DNA of 39,176 nucleotides from assembly GCA_041725895.1 (NCBI GenBank), contig JBGRQA010000044.1:1-39176 (forward strand), in the 5' to 3' direction. The position numbers and the translations under genes are program-made. The notes below the pieces were generated by a model that saw only the letters and a program-made list of their open reading frames with translations, had not been told where the DNA came from and made no database searches. The stretch comes from JBGRQA01 sp041725895 (GTDB lineage: Bacteria; Bacteroidota; Bacteroidia; Bacteroidales; Marinifilaceae). Of this stretch, positions 1-8,010 are shown piece after piece; position 1 is the stretch's first letter; each line of letters opens with the position of its first letter.

Positions 1-1
1 C

Positions 2-913
2 AAGTGTGAATTACTCCACTGTACCAGCAATACTGCTCCCTTTTTCTGCCCAATTCCATTGGTTGTAACCCTTCATGATATCATCTATCTTGAGAATAAG
101 GGACTGCTTGGAACAGGAGGTTCACTGTATCAAAAGTTCGGAAATCTGTATCGTCGATGGAATGTTCCAGGGGCTGTCAAAAATGCAGAAGCCATTATAA
201 CCGTTTCCAATTTTGAAAAATCGAATATCGACCAAAAAATGCCCCAAATAAAAGACAAAACAATTGCCATATACAATGGGGTTGGCGAACATTTCTCTCC
301 TATCAGGGAATCCAAAACTCTCTCCCAGGTAAGAGAAAAATACAAGCTTCCTGAGAAATACATCTTCTTTCTAGGCAACCTGGCGCCCAAAAAAAACACA
401 CCCAACGTATTAAAAGCTTACAACCGTTATCATAACTCCGTCTCCAATCCACTTCCCCTAGTAATGATTGATTTTGGAAAGGAGAAACTAAGGCAAATGC
501 TGGCGTCCTTTCAAATGGAAAACCTATTGGAACACATACACCTTTCGGGATACATCTCCAATACCGATCTACCTGCCATATATTCTATGAGTGAACTTTT
601 CCTTTACCCTTCGCTGAGAGAAAGTTTTGGCATCCCCATCCTGGAGGCAATGCGATGTGGCACTCCTGTAATAACCTCCACAACCTCATCTATGCCTGAG
701 ATTGCTGGTGATGCAGCCCTTTTGGTCAACCCAAATAATTCAAAAGAACTAGCAAACGCAATAGAATACATCCTTTCAGACCTGGAGTTTAGAGAAAAGC
801 TCATCCAAAAAGGATTTAACCGTTCTAAAAAATTTTCATGGACAAAAATGGCTGAAAGAAATCTGAAGTTATATAATAAAATCTATAACGAACTACAAAA
901 GAATAAGCAATGA
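2..913 (+). CDS. Glycosyltransferase family 4 (GT-B), 5' end outside window
   Basis: The reading frame is open from base 2, so the gene begins before the window; the internal TTG at 59 is not the start. The visible part opens with a HxTxNTAPFF-type segment followed by IPLVVTLHDI, the usual N-terminal acceptor-side loop of GT4 enzymes. The donor half carries FLGNLAPKKN, GYISNTDLPAIYS and the ESFGIPILEAMRCGTPVI nucleotide-sugar signature, which includes the EX7E glutamates. Such enzymes transfer a sugar from a nucleotide donor to a growing glycan at the inner membrane. Its stop codon overlaps the next start in an ATGA junction (910-913), so the two are translationally coupled. Substrate cannot be told from sequence. 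Confidence 0.9.
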   Translation, partial: KCELLHCTSNTAPFFCPIPLVVTLHDIIYLENKGLLGTGGSLYQKFGNLYRRWNVPGAVKNAEAIITVSNFEKSNIDQKMPQIKDKTIAIYNGVGEHFSPIRESKTLSQVREKYKLPEKYIFFLGNLAPKKNTPNVLKAYNRYHNSVSNPLPLVMIDFGKEKLRQMLASFQMENLLEHIHLSGYISNTDLPAIYSMSELFLYPSLRESFGIPILEAMRCGTPVITSTTSSMPEIAGDAALLVNPNNSKELANAIEYILSDLEFREKLIQKGFNRSKKFSWTKMAERNLKLYNKIYNELQKNKQ

Positions 914-2109
914 TCGAAGGGGAAAATATTATATGCATTTCGAACACTACCTGGTATGGACAATATACAAAATCCACTGTTCAAATAATGTCCATGTTAG
1001 CCAGAAGAAACAGAGTAGTATTCGTTGAATATCCTTTTACGATAAAAGATATTTTCACATCCATTTTTGGAAAACAAAATGCTCCTGTGGCAAGAATGCT
1101 TGGATTAAAAAAGCGTTTACAAATTATAAAAACAGAAAATGCAAGTAAGGTTCGTCATTTGGTCGTTCCCCCGGTAGTACCGGTAGACTTTATAAAAAAC
1201 GACAAAATATTCCAATTCTTTTTTAGGTTCAATAAATTCATTTACAAACGAGTTCTTTTAAAAACAATCAAAAAATTAAACCTTAGCAATCCTATCATTA
1301 TAACGGCGTACAATCCTTTTTACGGCTTACCTCTTATTGGAAAACTAAAGGAAAAGAGTAATATCTACTATTGTTACGATGGTATTGGTACAAGAAGACA
1401 TGGTGAAAGAATCTACGAAATTGATGAATTATTTTCAAAATCAGTTGATGGAATTATAACCACTTCTGACCATTTAAACAGAAACAAAAAGAAGATGAAT
1501 CCACATAGCTATGTTGTTAAAAATGGAGTGGATTTCAAACTATTTACAACTCAAGCAAAAAGCAACATATCTCCCTTGGAAATTCGAAAAAAGATAGGTT
1601 ATATCGGAAGTCTGGATCATCGTTTTGATATTGACACTGTAGAACATGCTATCCAAAAATTAAGTCAGTTCGATTTTGAATTTACCGGAAACCTTAGGAA
1701 CGGGTCAATAAAACAAAGACTTGAAAAATATTCAAATGTAAAGTTTTACCCTGCAATTGCCCCCAAAGAAGTTCCCTCCCTACTTGCGGAATATGATCTT
1801 GGAATTATCCCCTATTTAGAAAACGCTATCAATAGAAACATCTATCCGTTAAAAATAAATGAATATCTGGCCGTTGGAGTACCAATAGTAATGACATCAT
1901 TTGCAGACCTACCGGAATTTAAACGATATGTTAGCACTGCAAATAGCAAGGACGATTTTGTTCAAAAGATTTTAAATGAAATTAGGAATGACCAGGATAA
2001 ATTAATTCCGGAGAGAATCCGGTTTGCAGAGTCGAATTCATGGGAAAACAAAGCAATAGAGTTTGGAAGTATTCTTAAAAAAATTATCACTAATGGAAAT
2101 AATAAATAA
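910..2109 (+). CDS. Glycosyltransferase, TuaH-like GT-B fold
   Basis: A 399-residue protein of the group-1 glycosyltransferase type. The N-terminal half contains a FVEYPF segment and a YYCYDGIG...R stretch seen in TuaH-like enzymes of teichuronic acid and exopolysaccharide loci. The C-terminal Rossmann half has KKIGYIGSLDHRFD, FYPAIAPKEVPSLLAEYDLGIIPY and LKINEYLAVGVPIV, the donor-binding region. It starts inside the stop of the preceding transferase and ends 17 bases inside the following acyltransferase, indicating a tight operon. The gene is more AT-rich than its flanks, common in polysaccharide clusters that exchange genes. The sugar and the acceptor are unknown. Confidence 0.85.
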   Translation: MIEGENIICISNTTWYGQYTKSTVQIMSMLARRNRVVFVEYPFTIKDIFTSIFGKQNAPVARMLGLKKRLQIIKTENASKVRHLVVPPVVPVDFIKNDKIFQFFFRFNKFIYKRVLLKTIKKLNLSNPIIITAYNPFYGLPLIGKLKEKSNIYYCYDGIGTRRHGERIYEIDELFSKSVDGIITTSDHLNRNKKKMNPHSYVVKNGVDFKLFTTQAKSNISPLEIRKKIGYIGSLDHRFDIDTVEHAIQKLSQFDFEFTGNLRNGSIKQRLEKYSNVKFYPAIAPKEVPSLLAEYDLGIIPYLENAINRNIYPLKINEYLAVGVPIVMTSFADLPEFKRYVSTANSKDDFVQKILNEIRNDQDKLIPERIRFAESNSWENKAIEFGSILKKIITNGNNK

Positions 2110-2740
2110 GATAAAAGCAAATCCAAAGCTAAAAGCACTTGTACTTTGGTCGATTACTCCCAAAAGAAACCCTCGCCCCAGATGGTGGGTCCGTAATTTT
2201 GTAAATCCGTTCTTTCATAGCAAAAGAAAAGGAGCAGTAATCAGAAGACGTAGCAGAATTGATGTTTTTCCCTGGAACAAGTTTGAAGTAGGAACTCTAA
2301 CCACTATAGAAGATTTCTGCACGATCAACAATGGTTCGGGGGATGTTATTCTGGGCAACAGGGTGAGAATAGGTATCGGCTCGGTCATCATCGGACCGGT
2401 TACCATGGGCAATGGATCAGGCTTGGGACAACATGTATTCGTATCTGGATTTAATCATGGCTATAAAGATGCAAGCCAAAACTCCAGTACTCAACCTTTG
2501 AATATAAAACCCACCTCCATTGGACGAGATGCTCATATTGGAGCCAACTCCGTAATTCTGGCCGGAGTAAACATCGGCGAACGGTGTCAGATTGGTGCCG
2601 GCAGTGTGGTTACAAAGGATATACCCCCCTTCTCTGTTGCAGTAGGAAATCCCGCAAAAGTAATCAAACGCTACAACCACGAAAAAGGGAAATGGGAAAG
2701 AGTGAAAACAAAATTTCATAAAAACAAACAACCCATTTGA
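2093..2740 (+). CDS. Hexapeptide-repeat acyltransferase (left-handed beta helix)
   Basis: A 215-residue protein with successive hexapeptide turns from about residue 85 on (IEDFCTINNGSGDVILGNRVRIGIGSV-type spacing, then IGRDAHIGANSVILAGVNIG and IGAGSVVTKDIPPFSVAVGNPAKVI). This is the left-handed beta helix of the LacA/NodL/CysE acyltransferase superfamily, which O- or N-acetylates sugars. The PFSVAVGNPAKVI ending is diagnostic of the sugar-acetyltransferase branch. An upstream TTG at 2063 is in frame, but ATG 2093 removes a non-conserved lead and gives a 17-base overlap with the previous gene. It probably decorates the glycan made by the neighbouring transferases. Confidence 0.88.
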   Translation: MEIINKIKANPKLKALVLWSITPKRNPRPRWWVRNFVNPFFHSKRKGAVIRRRSRIDVFPWNKFEVGTLTTIEDFCTINNGSGDVILGNRVRIGIGSVIIGPVTMGNGSGLGQHVFVSGFNHGYKDASQNSSTQPLNIKPTSIGRDAHIGANSVILAGVNIGERCQIGAGSVVTKDIPPFSVAVGNPAKVIKRYNHEKGKWERVKTKFHKNKQPI

Positions 2741-2821
2741 TAGCAAAACAAACCTTTAAAAAGATGCAAATCTGAGTAACAATACACCAAGCAACAAGAC
2801 TTTACAACTAAAACCACTTTT

Positions 2822-3994
2822 ATGAACTTTCTTGAAATTACTTTTTGGAGCCTGCTTTTTATCGTATTCTATACTTACCTGGGCTATGGATTTCTCCTAT
2901 TTATTCTTGTGCGTCTGAAACGTCTTTTTGTAGCAAAAGAAAAAACAGCAACAGAATATGAACCGGAAGTAAGCCTACTGGTTGCAGCGTTCAACGAAAA
3001 GGATTATGTGAGAAAAAAAGTGGAAAACACTCTCCTCTTAAATTATCCAAAGGAAAAAATTCATCAAATATGGATCACTGATGGATCCAACGACGAAACC
3101 CCCGATGTTTTAAAGGAATACCCGGAAGTAGAAGTGCATCATCGCCCTGAGCGCAAAGGAAAAATTGCAGCAATGAACAGGGGTGTAAAATTTGTAAAAA
3201 CGCCCATCATGATATTCTCCGATGCAAACACACAATTGGGAAAGGAATCCATCCGAAAAATAGTTCAACTCTTCAGTGATCCCAAGGTAGGATGCGTTTC
3301 CGGGGAGAAACGCATCGTGAACAAAGAGAAAGATGCTGCCGCCGGAGCAGGAGAAGGATTCTACTGGAAATATGAATCCACCCTGAAGAAATGGGATGCT
3401 GAACTTCATTCAGTAGTAGGAGCTGCGGGCGAACTCTTTGCCGTTCGCACTGAACTTTTTGAGGAGGTAGAACCCGACACCCTTCTCGACGACTTTATCA
3501 TTTCCCTTCGCATTGCAATGAAAGGATACACTATACAGTACAATCCGGAAGCCTATGCAATTGAAACGGCATCGGCAAGCGTAAAGGAAGAATTGAAGCG
3601 GAAAATACGAATCAGTGCGGGAGGAATCCAATCCATCGTTCGACTGAAAGAATTACTCAATATTTTCAAGTACGGCACCCTTTCATTCCAGTATCTCTCT
3701 CATCGGGTTCTTCGATGGAGTCTTACTCCTCTGGCCCTTCCCCTTCTTTTGGTATCCAATGGAATTTTGGCTTTCTCCCTTTCAAATACCCTCTATCAAT
3801 TCCTATTTGTAGGACAATTGTTGTTTTACTTTTCAGCTCTTCTTGGATTGCTGCTTGAAAACAAAAAAATTAGATTCAAACCGGTATTTATCCCCTACTA
3901 TTTTTTCATCATGAATTATTCTGTATATCTCGGATTCTACAGATACATGCGAAAGCAACAATCCGTCAACTGGGAAAGAGCAAAAAGAGGATAG
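2822..3994 (+). CDS. Membrane glycosyltransferase family 2
   Basis: A 390-residue processive-type GT2. Residues 5-33 form an N-terminal membrane segment, residues 48-280 the GT-A domain and residues 295-375 three further membrane segments. Catalytic signatures are VSLLVAAFNE (about 50-59), DGSNDET (87-93), the metal-binding SDANT (133-137), the acceptor LLDDF motif and an RKIRISAGGIQ stretch in the place of the QxxRW box. The topology resembles IcaA/BcsA-like synthases that polymerise and extrude a glycan. It follows the acyltransferase after an 81-base spacer, so it could belong to the same operon or have its own promoter. The product is not predictable. Confidence 0.88.
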   Translation: MNFLEITFWSLLFIVFYTYLGYGFLLFILVRLKRLFVAKEKTATEYEPEVSLLVAAFNEKDYVRKKVENTLLLNYPKEKIHQIWITDGSNDETPDVLKEYPEVEVHHRPERKGKIAAMNRGVKFVKTPIMIFSDANTQLGKESIRKIVQLFSDPKVGCVSGEKRIVNKEKDAAAGAGEGFYWKYESTLKKWDAELHSVVGAAGELFAVRTELFEEVEPDTLLDDFIISLRIAMKGYTIQYNPEAYAIETASASVKEELKRKIRISAGGIQSIVRLKELLNIFKYGTLSFQYLSHRVLRWSLTPLALPLLLVSNGILAFSLSNTLYQFLFVGQLLFYFSALLGLLLENKKIRFKPVFIPYYFFIMNYSVYLGFYRYMRKQQSVNWERAKRG

Positions 3995-4102
3995 TTTCAC
4001 TTTTTAACCTATCCAAATAATTAATCATCCAAAAACACTCATAACCCACCACAAAAAAAGCCTCAAAGGACAACATAGGAGTAAATCTTATCCAGGAATG
4101 TT

Positions 4103-4131
4103 TTGTATTTAAGAAAGCATTATTAACTTTG
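4103..4131 (+). promoter_or_regulatory. Bacteroidota-type promoter for the 4161 gene
   Basis: A TTG at 4103-4105 (within TTTTG) and TAACTTTG at 4124-4131 fit the Bacteroidota -33 / -7 pattern (TTTG, then TAnnTTTG about 19 bases on). The -7 element overlaps the left arm of the palindromic operator at 4126-4142, so a bound protein would block it. The start codon lies 30 bases downstream. Confidence 0.55.
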
Positions 4132-4142
4132 CAATTCAAAGT
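4126..4142. promoter_or_regulatory. 17-bp palindromic operator, copy 1
   Basis: ACTTTGcaattCAAAGT is a perfect 6-bp inverted repeat around a 5-base spacer, followed by ACTTTTA. The same arms, spacer length and trailing ACTTTTA recur at 5167-5183 before the third gene of the locus. The winged-helix regulator encoded between the two (4849-5151) is the obvious candidate ligand; that link is inference. Confidence 0.6.
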
Positions 4143-4160
4143 ACTTTTATTCTAAACATT

Positions 4161-4796
4161 ATGAATAAACCAGAAGAATACCTAAGCAGCATTGCAGACA
4201 TCAAGAATCTAATGGAACGCTCCTCCCGCTTTCTCTCTTTGAGTGGATTAACAGGCGTTTTCGCAGGAATTTTTGCCATAATAGGGGCAGTTGTAGCCTA
4301 CGTTTATCTTGATTATTCCTGGATGTACAGCAATGCAAATCCGCGGATATTCAATGCTGATCAGTCGATTCATTCTGAATTCATTGCCTTTCTTTTGATC
4401 AATGCCATAAGTGTGCTATGCCTAGCTCTTGGTTCTGGACTATATTTCACCTATCGCAAATCAAAAAAACAAAATCTTCCCCTTTGGGATGCTTCAGCAA
4501 AACACATGATAATTAACCTGTTTATCCCTTTGGCTGCCGGTGGCATGTTTTGTTTGATCCTCCTCTACCATCAGATAATATTTCTTATCGCACCTGTGAC
4601 CCTGCTTTTTTATGGACTTGCACTAATTAATGCCAGCAGGTACACACTTCAGGATATTCGCTATCTGGGACTAGTCGAAATATCCCTGGGACTGTTAGGT
4701 GCGCTGTTCCCTGGTTATGGCCTACTATTGTGGACATTGGGTTTTGGTGTACTCCATATAGTATATGGCCTTATCATGTACAAAAAATATGAATAA
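4161..4796 (+). CDS. Polytopic membrane protein of unknown function
   Basis: A 211-residue protein with a short polar N-terminus (about 24 residues, MNKPEEYLSSIADIK) and about six hydrophobic segments, near residues 24-52, 75-98, 116-133, 136-158 and 168-205. I do not recognise a catalytic motif or a named family. It precedes a winged-helix regulator gene, and both this gene and the membrane-protein gene after the regulator start behind an identical 17-bp palindrome. This arrangement is typical of a small membrane-stress or envelope module controlled by its own repressor. A role as an integral membrane sensor or partner of the regulator is possible, but nothing in the sequence proves it. Confidence 0.8.
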   Translation: MNKPEEYLSSIADIKNLMERSSRFLSLSGLTGVFAGIFAIIGAVVAYVYLDYSWMYSNANPRIFNADQSIHSEFIAFLLINAISVLCLALGSGLYFTYRKSKKQNLPLWDASAKHMIINLFIPLAAGGMFCLILLYHQIIFLIAPVTLLFYGLALINASRYTLQDIRYLGLVEISLGLLGALFPGYGLLLWTLGFGVLHIVYGLIMYKKYE

Positions 4797-4848
4797 CCAT
4801 TCCTACAGAAAGCAATGCTTTCCAAAGCTAAATTAAATCCCAAAATCT

Positions 4849-5151
4849 GTGAAAAATATAATCTCCAATCTTAACAAAGTTTTTGAAAGTCGACTCCGAC
4901 TTGGGGTGATGTCCATTCTAATGGTCAATGACCAGGTAGACTTCAATACCCTAAAGGAGCATTTGGGGGCTACTGATGGAAATCTAGCCAGCCATCTAAA
5001 AGCATTGGAGAAAAATGAATTCATACAGGTGCACAAGGAATTTGTTGAACGAAAACCTCGTACCACATATCAGGCTACCAACAAAGGGAAACTGGCATTT
5101 AAACAACATCTTGACAATTTGCAGAATTTGATTCAAAATATGAATCCATAA
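4849..5151 (+). CDS. Winged-helix transcriptional regulator (HTH_34/MarR-like)
   Basis: A 100-residue single-domain protein with start codon GTG. It reads as a compact winged helix: helix 1 FESRLRLGVMSILMV, then VDFNTLKEHLGATDGNLASHLKALEKNEFI as the helix-turn-helix, and a wing with KEFVERKPRTTYQATNKGK. This is the HTH_34-type regulator common in Bacteroidota next to membrane-protein genes. It has no sensor domain, so it probably dimerises and binds a palindrome. Two candidate operators (4126-4142, 5167-5183) flank its gene. It may repress both membrane genes and, through read-through from 4161, itself. Confidence 0.88.
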   Translation: MKNIISNLNKVFESRLRLGVMSILMVNDQVDFNTLKEHLGATDGNLASHLKALEKNEFIQVHKEFVERKPRTTYQATNKGKLAFKQHLDNLQNLIQNMNP

Positions 5152-5166
5152 TTTTTTTAAACAATC

Positions 5167-5183
5167 ACTTTGTGTTTCAAAGT
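5167..5183. promoter_or_regulatory. 17-bp palindromic operator, copy 2
   Basis: ACTTTGtgtttCAAAGT has the same 6-bp arms and 5-base spacer as copy 1 and is again followed by ACTTTTA. It lies 19 bases before ATG 5203. The left arm again supplies a CTTTG that could serve as part of a -7 element (TCACTTTG at 5165-5172). Confidence 0.6.
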
Positions 5184-5202
5184 ACTTTTAATTAAAACTA
5201 CT

Positions 5203-7086
5203 ATGACAAAATCAAAAATCACCATCATTCTTACTATTCTATTTTCCATACTCTTCTACCATCAGAATTCCGGAATTAATGTATTTATCTTTGATTTGTG
5301 CCTCCTTGTATTCTGTTGCCTTCATTATTCTCCAACAATGAAAAACCGAAACTTTTGGTATAGTTCTGCAGCTCTTTTAATCAGCGCTTTCTCGGTTGCC
5401 TGGTACGGAGATGGATTTTCTGTTATCGTAAACCTATTCACTCTTACCTTGGTTGCAATGTTTGCAAATCACCCAAATTCAAGCATCTTATTCACCCCTT
5501 TCCAATCAGCACTAAGTTTAATTAGCAGTCCTTTTTACTGGCTACGAAAATTGAAAATGGGCGAAATTACCTTTACAAAAATAGAACAGGGAAACTCCCG
5601 ATTTCTGAGGATAATTATACTAATCGTAGCACCTATCCTCACTCTTCTTGCATTTTTGAAATTGTACATGTCAGCCAATCCTATTTTCGAAAATATGATC
5701 GGGGAGCTCGATTTGGATTTCATCAGCTTCGGCTCAGTAAGCTTCACTCTCTTTGGTGCTTTTTTAATTTACAACTTCTTCACCATACGAAAACGTCAAT
5801 TTCTAAATCAAATAGAAGAAAAAACCAGAGAGGAATTAAATCCTCAATTTGCATTGTCTCCACAACCTACACTTAAGCAGATTACCCTAACACAGGAAAT
5901 AAATTTGGGTGCAATTCTGTTTTTGTTACTTAATACAATGCTTCTTCTTGTTCTAAGCATCGATTTCAAATACCTGATACTGGAGACCCAATTACCCGAA
6001 GGAATAAGCCACAGTCAATACGTACACCAAAGCGTTGGTTCGGTTATTACATCTATAGTATTTGCGGTACTCCTCATCCTCTTCTTTTACAAAGGAAGTT
6101 TAAATTTTGCGGAGAAAACCAAACTTCTCAAAACCAATACGCTAATTTGGATCGGTTTAAACCTTCTGCTAGTGGTGGCTACAACTTGTAAGAACCACTT
6201 GTACATTTCCAGTTACGGATTAACCATGAAGCGTTTGGGCGTGGATATCTATTTACTACTTTCCTCTCTGGGATTGGGCATCGCTTGTCTGAAAATTATT
6301 CTTAAAAAATCCAATTGGTTCCTCATTAAAAAAACATACTGGGCCTTTTTTACGGTTATGGTTCTATCTACGCCTATCAACTGGAGTTACCTAATTACCA
6401 AATACAACATCGAACTGTACAAAAAAAATAATGTGGAACTTGATGTAAACTACCTATTGAATCTCTCGGAACATGGAATCACAGCATGGATCCCTCTTTT
6501 GGAAAACATCCCAGAGAATCTAACCTATGGTAAAGAGAATTTACAAAACAAATTGAGTACAAAAATATATAACTTTCTAACGGAACACAGCAATAAAGAT
6601 TTTCGCTCTTTAACATTGGGTGATGAAATTTACAGACAAGAACTAATCAATTTACAACTCCATACTTTAAAGTTGAATTACTTTTATAATCAAAAACTAA
6701 ACTATTTTCCCTGTTTTAAAAATATAAGAAAATTAAACCTGGCTTTAAACAATGATTTCGAATGGGAACACATCAAATTATTCTCCAAAGTGGAAGAACT
6801 TAACCTATCCGACAATTCCTTAAACCATCTAAAGAACATCCCTTTGAGTAAAAACCTTAAAAAACTTGAATTACAAAATAACAATCTATATTCTCTAAAT
6901 GGTTTACAACACCTGAAAAAGTTAGAATACCTAAACCTGGACTGCAATTCCGTATCGGATTACACTCCAATTTTTAACCTAACCAATCTAAAAGAATTAC
7001 ATGTTTCTTCGGCCAGTAAGGAGCAGTTAGCCGAACTGGAAAACTACTTGACCACAACTAAGATCTATCCATATCCCAAGAAATAA
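5203..7086 (+). CDS. DUF4153/DUF4173-like membrane protein with C-terminal leucine-rich tail
   Basis: A 627-residue protein from ATG 5203; the upstream in-frame TTG 5170 lies inside the operator and is rejected. The first ~400 residues contain about 10-12 hydrophobic segments and a central cytoplasmic loop (KTREELNPQFALSPQPTLKQ), resembling DUF4153/DUF4173 proteins. From about residue 500 the protein turns soluble and leucine-rich, with repeats such as FKNIRKLNLALNN, KVEELNLSDNSLNHL, NLKKLELQNNNLYSL and KLEYLNLDCNSVSDY, a short LRR solenoid of five or so turns. The fusion of this membrane core to LRRs suggests a binding surface. It sits behind the second operator copy and is followed by a strong stem-loop. 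Confidence 0.82.
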   Translation: MTKSKITIILTILFSILFYHQNSGINVFIFDLCLLVFCCLHYSPTMKNRNFWYSSAALLISAFSVAWYGDGFSVIVNLFTLTLVAMFANHPNSSILFTPFQSALSLISSPFYWLRKLKMGEITFTKIEQGNSRFLRIIILIVAPILTLLAFLKLYMSANPIFENMIGELDLDFISFGSVSFTLFGAFLIYNFFTIRKRQFLNQIEEKTREELNPQFALSPQPTLKQITLTQEINLGAILFLLLNTMLLLVLSIDFKYLILETQLPEGISHSQYVHQSVGSVITSIVFAVLLILFFYKGSLNFAEKTKLLKTNTLIWIGLNLLLVVATTCKNHLYISSYGLTMKRLGVDIYLLLSSLGLGIACLKIILKKSNWFLIKKTYWAFFTVMVLSTPINWSYLITKYNIELYKKNNVELDVNYLLNLSEHGITAWIPLLENIPENLTYGKENLQNKLSTKIYNFLTEHSNKDFRSLTLGDEIYRQELINLQLHTLKLNYFYNQKLNYFPCFKNIRKLNLALNNDFEWEHIKLFSKVEELNLSDNSLNHLKNIPLSKNLKKLELQNNNLYSLNGLQHLKKLEYLNLDCNSVSDYTPIFNLTNLKELHVSSASKEQLAELENYLTTTKIYPYPKK

Positions 7087-7096
7087 AACAAGTGAA

Positions 7097-7145
7097 AACT
7101 CCATCCCTGGATCTCTTATTTACACACAGATCAAGGGATGGAGTT
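7097..7145. terminator. Strong stem-loop between convergent genes
   Basis: AACTCCATCCCT at 7097-7108 pairs with AGGGATGGAGTT at 7134-7145 (12 bp), with an additional GATCT/AGATC inner pairing possible. There is no T-run after it on the plus strand. It lies between the ends of two convergent genes and may stop or stabilise both transcripts. Confidence 0.55.
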
Positions 7146-7197
7146 CCCCCTCAAAAAAAAAGCGATCCCCAGAAATGAGCGCAAAAAAAGAAAAAAA

Positions 7198-7698
7198 TTA
7201 AGGCATCCCTACATAGTCACATTCGTTGGCCAAATTCTCCAAAGCTTTTCCGGTAAGGCGAAAAACTTTCCATTCCACCATAGGAATCGCCCCCAGGTTT
7301 TCATAGAAGTTAATAGCCGGCTCGTTCCAGGAAAGACAGGACCATTCAAATCGTCCACAGTTACGCTCAACCGCAAGTTTTGCTAAATAAGCAAGAATTT
7401 CCTTTCCAAAACCTTTGCCTCTCCATTCGGGATTTACGAACAAATCCTCCAGGTAAATTCCCGGTTTACCAAGAAAGGTAGAAAAATTATGAAAGAACAA
7501 AGCAAAAGCGACGGGTTGGCTCTTATATTCTCCAATTAAAACTTCGGCTTTAGGACATTCAAATAGATGCTTCCGCAACTCCTCCTCTGTGGCCACAACC
7601 TCATTCCGCAATTTTTCGTAATCAGCCAATTGGTGAATGAAATTAAGGATCAGGGAAAGATCCCCTTCTGTTGCGCAACGAATAGAAAAATCGTTCAT
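7198..7698 (-). CDS. GNAT N-acetyltransferase, SAT/thialysine-acetyltransferase-like
   Basis: A 166-residue GNAT enzyme. It opens with MNDFSIRCATEGDLSLIL, has an YEKL stretch near residue 27, the acetyl-CoA loop EWRGKGFG at residues 91-98 and a NEPAINFYENLGA motif B region near the C-terminus. The order and length match the diamine/spermidine N1-acetyltransferase (SAT1/SAT2) subfamily, whose members use acetyl-CoA to acetylate polyamines or thialysine. The true substrate of bacterial members is usually unknown. It is transcribed alone, convergent with the LRR membrane gene and divergent from the SDYE-repeat gene. Confidence 0.88.
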   Translation of the reverse strand: MNDFSIRCATEGDLSLILNFIHQLADYEKLRNEVVATEEELRKHLFECPKAEVLIGEYKSQPVAFALFFHNFSTFLGKPGIYLEDLFVNPEWRGKGFGKEILAYLAKLAVERNCGRFEWSCLSWNEPAINFYENLGAIPMVEWKVFRLTGKALENLANECDYVGMP

Positions 7699-7898
7699 AA
7701 TAAATGGAATTTTTTACGTTTGCTATTAATTTACAAATTTTATACTCCCCACCCGCTATTGATACTCCACTTTTAATTACCTAACAGTAAAACTGTTTAA
7801 TAAATACAAAGAAATAGTGATCATCTCCACTAATAAAGATCCATAAACACCATCTCATTTCGTTACAAAAGGTGATTCCACACTCAATTCTTCCTTCA

Positions 7899-7940
7899 TT
7901 TACAATTCACAACACTCATTCTACAATTCATGACATTCCA
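7899..7940 (+). promoter_or_regulatory. Paired 9-bp direct repeats, possible LytTR site
   Basis: TACAATTCA occurs at 7901-7909 and again at 7922-7930, exactly 21 bp apart, that is two helical turns. Homology extends through the spacer (14 of 21 positions between the two units). LytTR regulators classically bind two 9-bp direct repeats separated by 12-13 bp. A LytTR regulator gene lies 3.7 kb downstream in the same direction. The rest of the 312-bp region 7699-8010 is AT-rich and I see nothing else in it. Confidence 0.4.
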
Positions 7941-8010
7941 ATTGTTTTCTTTACAATAATTCAGGAACATTGTAGTATGAAATTAGAACAATACTAAAAC
8001 ATCTCCCACT

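Noticed and set aside
2063..2092. TTG start of the acyltransferase
   Set aside because: It would lengthen the overlap with the preceding gene and adds no conserved residues.
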